This document shows, one piece after another, positions 62,647 through 64,000 of a DNA stretch of 64,000 nucleotides (position 1 is the stretch's first letter; every line of letters starts with the position of its first letter). This stretch comes from Pseudomonas frederiksbergensis (GTDB lineage: Bacteria > Pseudomonadota > Gammaproteobacteria > Pseudomonadales > Pseudomonadaceae), in the NCBI RefSeq assembly GCF_035751725.1, contig NZ_CP142104.1:434001-498000 (forward strand). Direction: 5' to 3'. The translations under genes and the position numbers were made by a program. The notes below the pieces were generated by a model. The model was not told the DNA's origin. It was given only the letters and a program-made list of their open reading frames with translations, and did no database searches.

Positions 62647-62690
62647 GGGCTTGGTTGGGATGACGCTTGAGGTGATGCAGAGCTTTGCGT

Positions 62691-62710
62691 GTGTAGCGCA
62701 AAAGCTACAC
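62691..62710. promoter_or_regulatory. Dyad upstream of the decayed toxin-antitoxin locus
   Basis: GTGTAGC and GCTACAC form a perfect inverted repeat around GCAAAA, ending 7 bases before the first ATG of the remnant. This is the expected position of a toxin-antitoxin autoregulatory operator. Confidence 0.5.
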
Positions 62711-62717
62711 CGCGCGC

Positions 62718-62915
62718 ATGACGGAGATTATTCGAAGTTCTACCTTTTCCGGCTGGCCACTGCGCGGGCTCGTGGAATGTCGCAAGTGGCCCGTGACGCC
62801 CGGTTGTCCAGGGAGAATCTTTACCGAGCCTTGTCGGGCGAAGGAAAACCCTGAATTTGGTAGCATTTTGAAAGCAGTAAAAGCGTTGGGTTTGAAATTG
62901 CATGCCAGTACCTGA
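62718..62915 (+). pseudogene. Remnant of a HigB/HigA-type toxin-antitoxin pair
   Basis: From 62754 to 62846, in one frame, the bases encode ARARGMSQVARDARLSRENL and YRALSGEG, then from 62843 in the next frame NPEFGSILKAVKALGLKLHA. Together these are the C-terminal half of the addiction-module antidote family (helix-turn-helix), broken by an extra A in AAAA at about 62845. Its N-terminal ~45 residues are missing. Instead, the stretch begins at an ATG (62718) with MTEIIRSSTFSGW, which resembles the first residues of the partner RelE/Gp49-like toxin. The likely history is a deletion joining toxin head to antidote tail, plus a frameshift. The antidote part is well supported; the toxin part is tentative. 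Confidence 0.65.
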
Positions 62916-62950
62916 ACGGGACAGCATGGGAGCCTCCTGCCGAGTCGCTC

Positions 62951-62978
62951 AAGAAGGGCGCCGAAAGGCGCCCTTCTT
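62951..62978. terminator. Perfect hairpin with GAAA loop
   Basis: AAGAAGGGCGCC and its exact complement enclose the stable tetraloop GAAA. A T-rich tail (CTTCTTCGTTC) follows on the plus side. It likely ended the toxin-antitoxin transcript and can work in both directions. Confidence 0.75.
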
Positions 62979-63060
62979 CGTTCAGGCCTCGTTAGCCTCT
63001 CCAGCTTTTGGTTCCTATACCGCATCTGCATGGGCGGGGGAGATTGAACATGGACCTCCG

Positions 63061-63546
63061 TTATTTCGTTTCGTCGAGCGCGCCAGAATTGCCTCGCCGG
63101 TCGCCTGTGTTTGTATGAGCAACGATATTGACCTGCTTGATATTTAGAAGAGTTACGAGTTCGTGTAGCTCGCAGATCATGTCTTTTTTGCCATCGCCAC
63201 TTTCCCAAACCGCAGTTTCGCCAGCCCCACTGTAGTCTAGAACGATGGGCGTAAATCCAACCCGCACCAATGGCTGCAGCAGTATTTTCCAGTCAAGCCG
63301 CCTGTTGGAGAAACCATGCGCCAGCAAGACCGGGTATTCACCGTCTCCGCCAATCAGATAGTGAAGACATCTGCCCTTCACATCTGCAGATTCATGCCTG
63401 AACAACACGCCATCCACGAGGACTGTGCCTGGGTCCACTGTGAACTGGGGACAAGGTTGGGAACCCGTTGTAGCTGTTCCCGACCAAGCGATGGTGTTTT
63501 GCAGTTTCTTATCCACTTTGGGCCGGCTTGTGTTCATGAAAAGCAT
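63061..63546 (-). pseudogene. Truncated alpha/beta hydrolase
   Basis: About 161 residues of an alpha/beta hydrolase, half the normal size. LHYLIGGDGEYPVLLAHGFS holds the oxyanion HGF motif, and VGFTPIVLDYSGAGETAVWE the following strand and loop. The frame ends just after VNIVAHTNTGD, exactly at the nucleophile elbow, where Gly-x-Ser-x-Gly-Gly is expected and where a Thr replaces the Ser. The rest of the fold (lid, Asp and His) is absent. Base composition is lower in GC than in the core genes. The start is uncertain (Met at 63546 after GAGGCG, or further upstream at 63648). Most likely a decayed, perhaps acquired gene; a functional short protein is unlikely. Confidence 0.55.
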
Positions 63547-64000
63547 GAGTGGCGGCGCCTCGTCCAAATGAAGGCGCTGCTTCAGACACTGAGAGCCTGA
63601 AGCTATCGAGAACTCCAGCGATACTGTCAAAGATGACAGTCCCGACAAGCGGCAAGGAAAACGCCTCTTACTTTAGGAAAACACGCATTCCGTTGGGGCG
63701 TTCCCTATTGGTTCCTGATGCGACTGTTATCCGAAAAGCAAATGACCTTTGCAGACTCTATAGACCCATGTGGGTGCGAGCCTGCTCCGAAGGCGGTGTA
63801 TCAGTAAGTGCCTCGTTTTCGAGCAAATCGCGCAGCAGAACCGCAAAGCATGTAGGAAGACGAATACTTCCCTGTGCGAAACGTCTTTTTCGCTCCAAAT
63901 GCCTCTTCTTCGTAATTGCGGCTTACCCGCGCCACAACGTTTTATTCATAGCTCTGAATTCGTTCGACTTGGCAGAGGCCAAGCGAACAGCGACCCCTGG
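63547..64000. other. AT-richer edge region without a recognisable gene
   Basis: No convincing coding sequence was seen on either strand. The region contains a perfect dyad ACTGTCA-AAGA-TGACAGT (63623-63640), a degenerate REP of the GCGAGC-CT-GCTC type (63767-63806), and a hairpin GTTCG(A)CTTGGC/GCCAAGCGAAC with one bulged base (63962-63988). Composition is more mixed than the core genome, consistent with the margin of an accessory segment that continues beyond the window. Confidence 0.5.

Noticed and set aside
62902..63147. 81-codon plus-strand frame after the toxin-antitoxin remnant
   Set aside because: It spans the perfect hairpin at 62951-62978 and the antisense of the hydrolase fragment, and resembles no protein.

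Overview
The window is a stretch of chromosome from a Pseudomonas, most likely of the P. fluorescens group. It is GC-rich and densely coded. It carries a class II (medium-chain) polyhydroxyalkanoate cluster, a Pseudomonas-type hut cluster with its own ABC transporter, and many copies of the intergenic palindromes with a GTGGCGAGGGGATTTATCCCC-like core that are typical of fluorescent pseudomonads. From about 9 kb to 60 kb the gene order follows, from memory, the PAO1 region running from pip/dtd down to gltBD and hemE, so most of the window is conserved core genome. No rRNA, tRNA, CRISPR array, intact insertion sequence or prophage was seen.

Layout. (1) 0-6.7 kb: the 3' part of the histidine utilisation operon (hutW-hutV-hutH1-hutH2-hutI-hutG): import of histidine, then urocanate, imidazolone propionate and formylglutamate steps. 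hutH1 is a paralogue of histidase that has lost exactly the Ala-Ser-Gly triad needed to build the MIO cofactor. (2) 7-10.5 kb: an orphan choline/betaine-type binding protein, an HSL-family esterase, prolyl aminopeptidase and D-aminoacyl-tRNA deacylase. (3) 10.5-15.2 kb: opgGH, periplasmic glucan synthesis. (4) 15.2-18 kb: a small DUF6124-type protein flanked by repeats, a large intergenic palindrome and an HBM-type chemoreceptor. (5) 18-24.1 kb, minus strand: ubiE-ubiJ-ubiB, hisI-hisE, tatABC, rsmE. (6) 24.2-31.4 kb: PHA metabolism, with phasins phaI/phaF on the plus strand and phaC1-phaZ-phaC2-phaD on the minus strand; a sigma54-type promoter lies in front of phaC1. (7) 31.6-39 kb, minus strand: DUF971 protein, hslVU protease, argS with a SPOR protein, priA. 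(8) 39-44.4 kb: rpmE, a secreted nuclease whose first codons form an intrinsic terminator, maeB, ponA. (9) 44.5-52.8 kb: pilMNOPQ, aroK, aroB and a DamX-like SPOR ATPase. (10) 53-60.3 kb: gltBD and hemE. (11) 60.3-64 kb: a divergent MFS exporter/LysR pair of the YnfM/YnfL type, then an AT-richer accessory edge with a wrecked toxin-antitoxin locus and a truncated alpha/beta hydrolase.

No complete novel multi-gene system was found. The most promising observations are the MIO-less HutH1 kept inside the hut operon, the terminator embedded in the nuclease signal-peptide codons, the 68-bp palindrome near 15.9 kb, and the decayed genes at the right edge.
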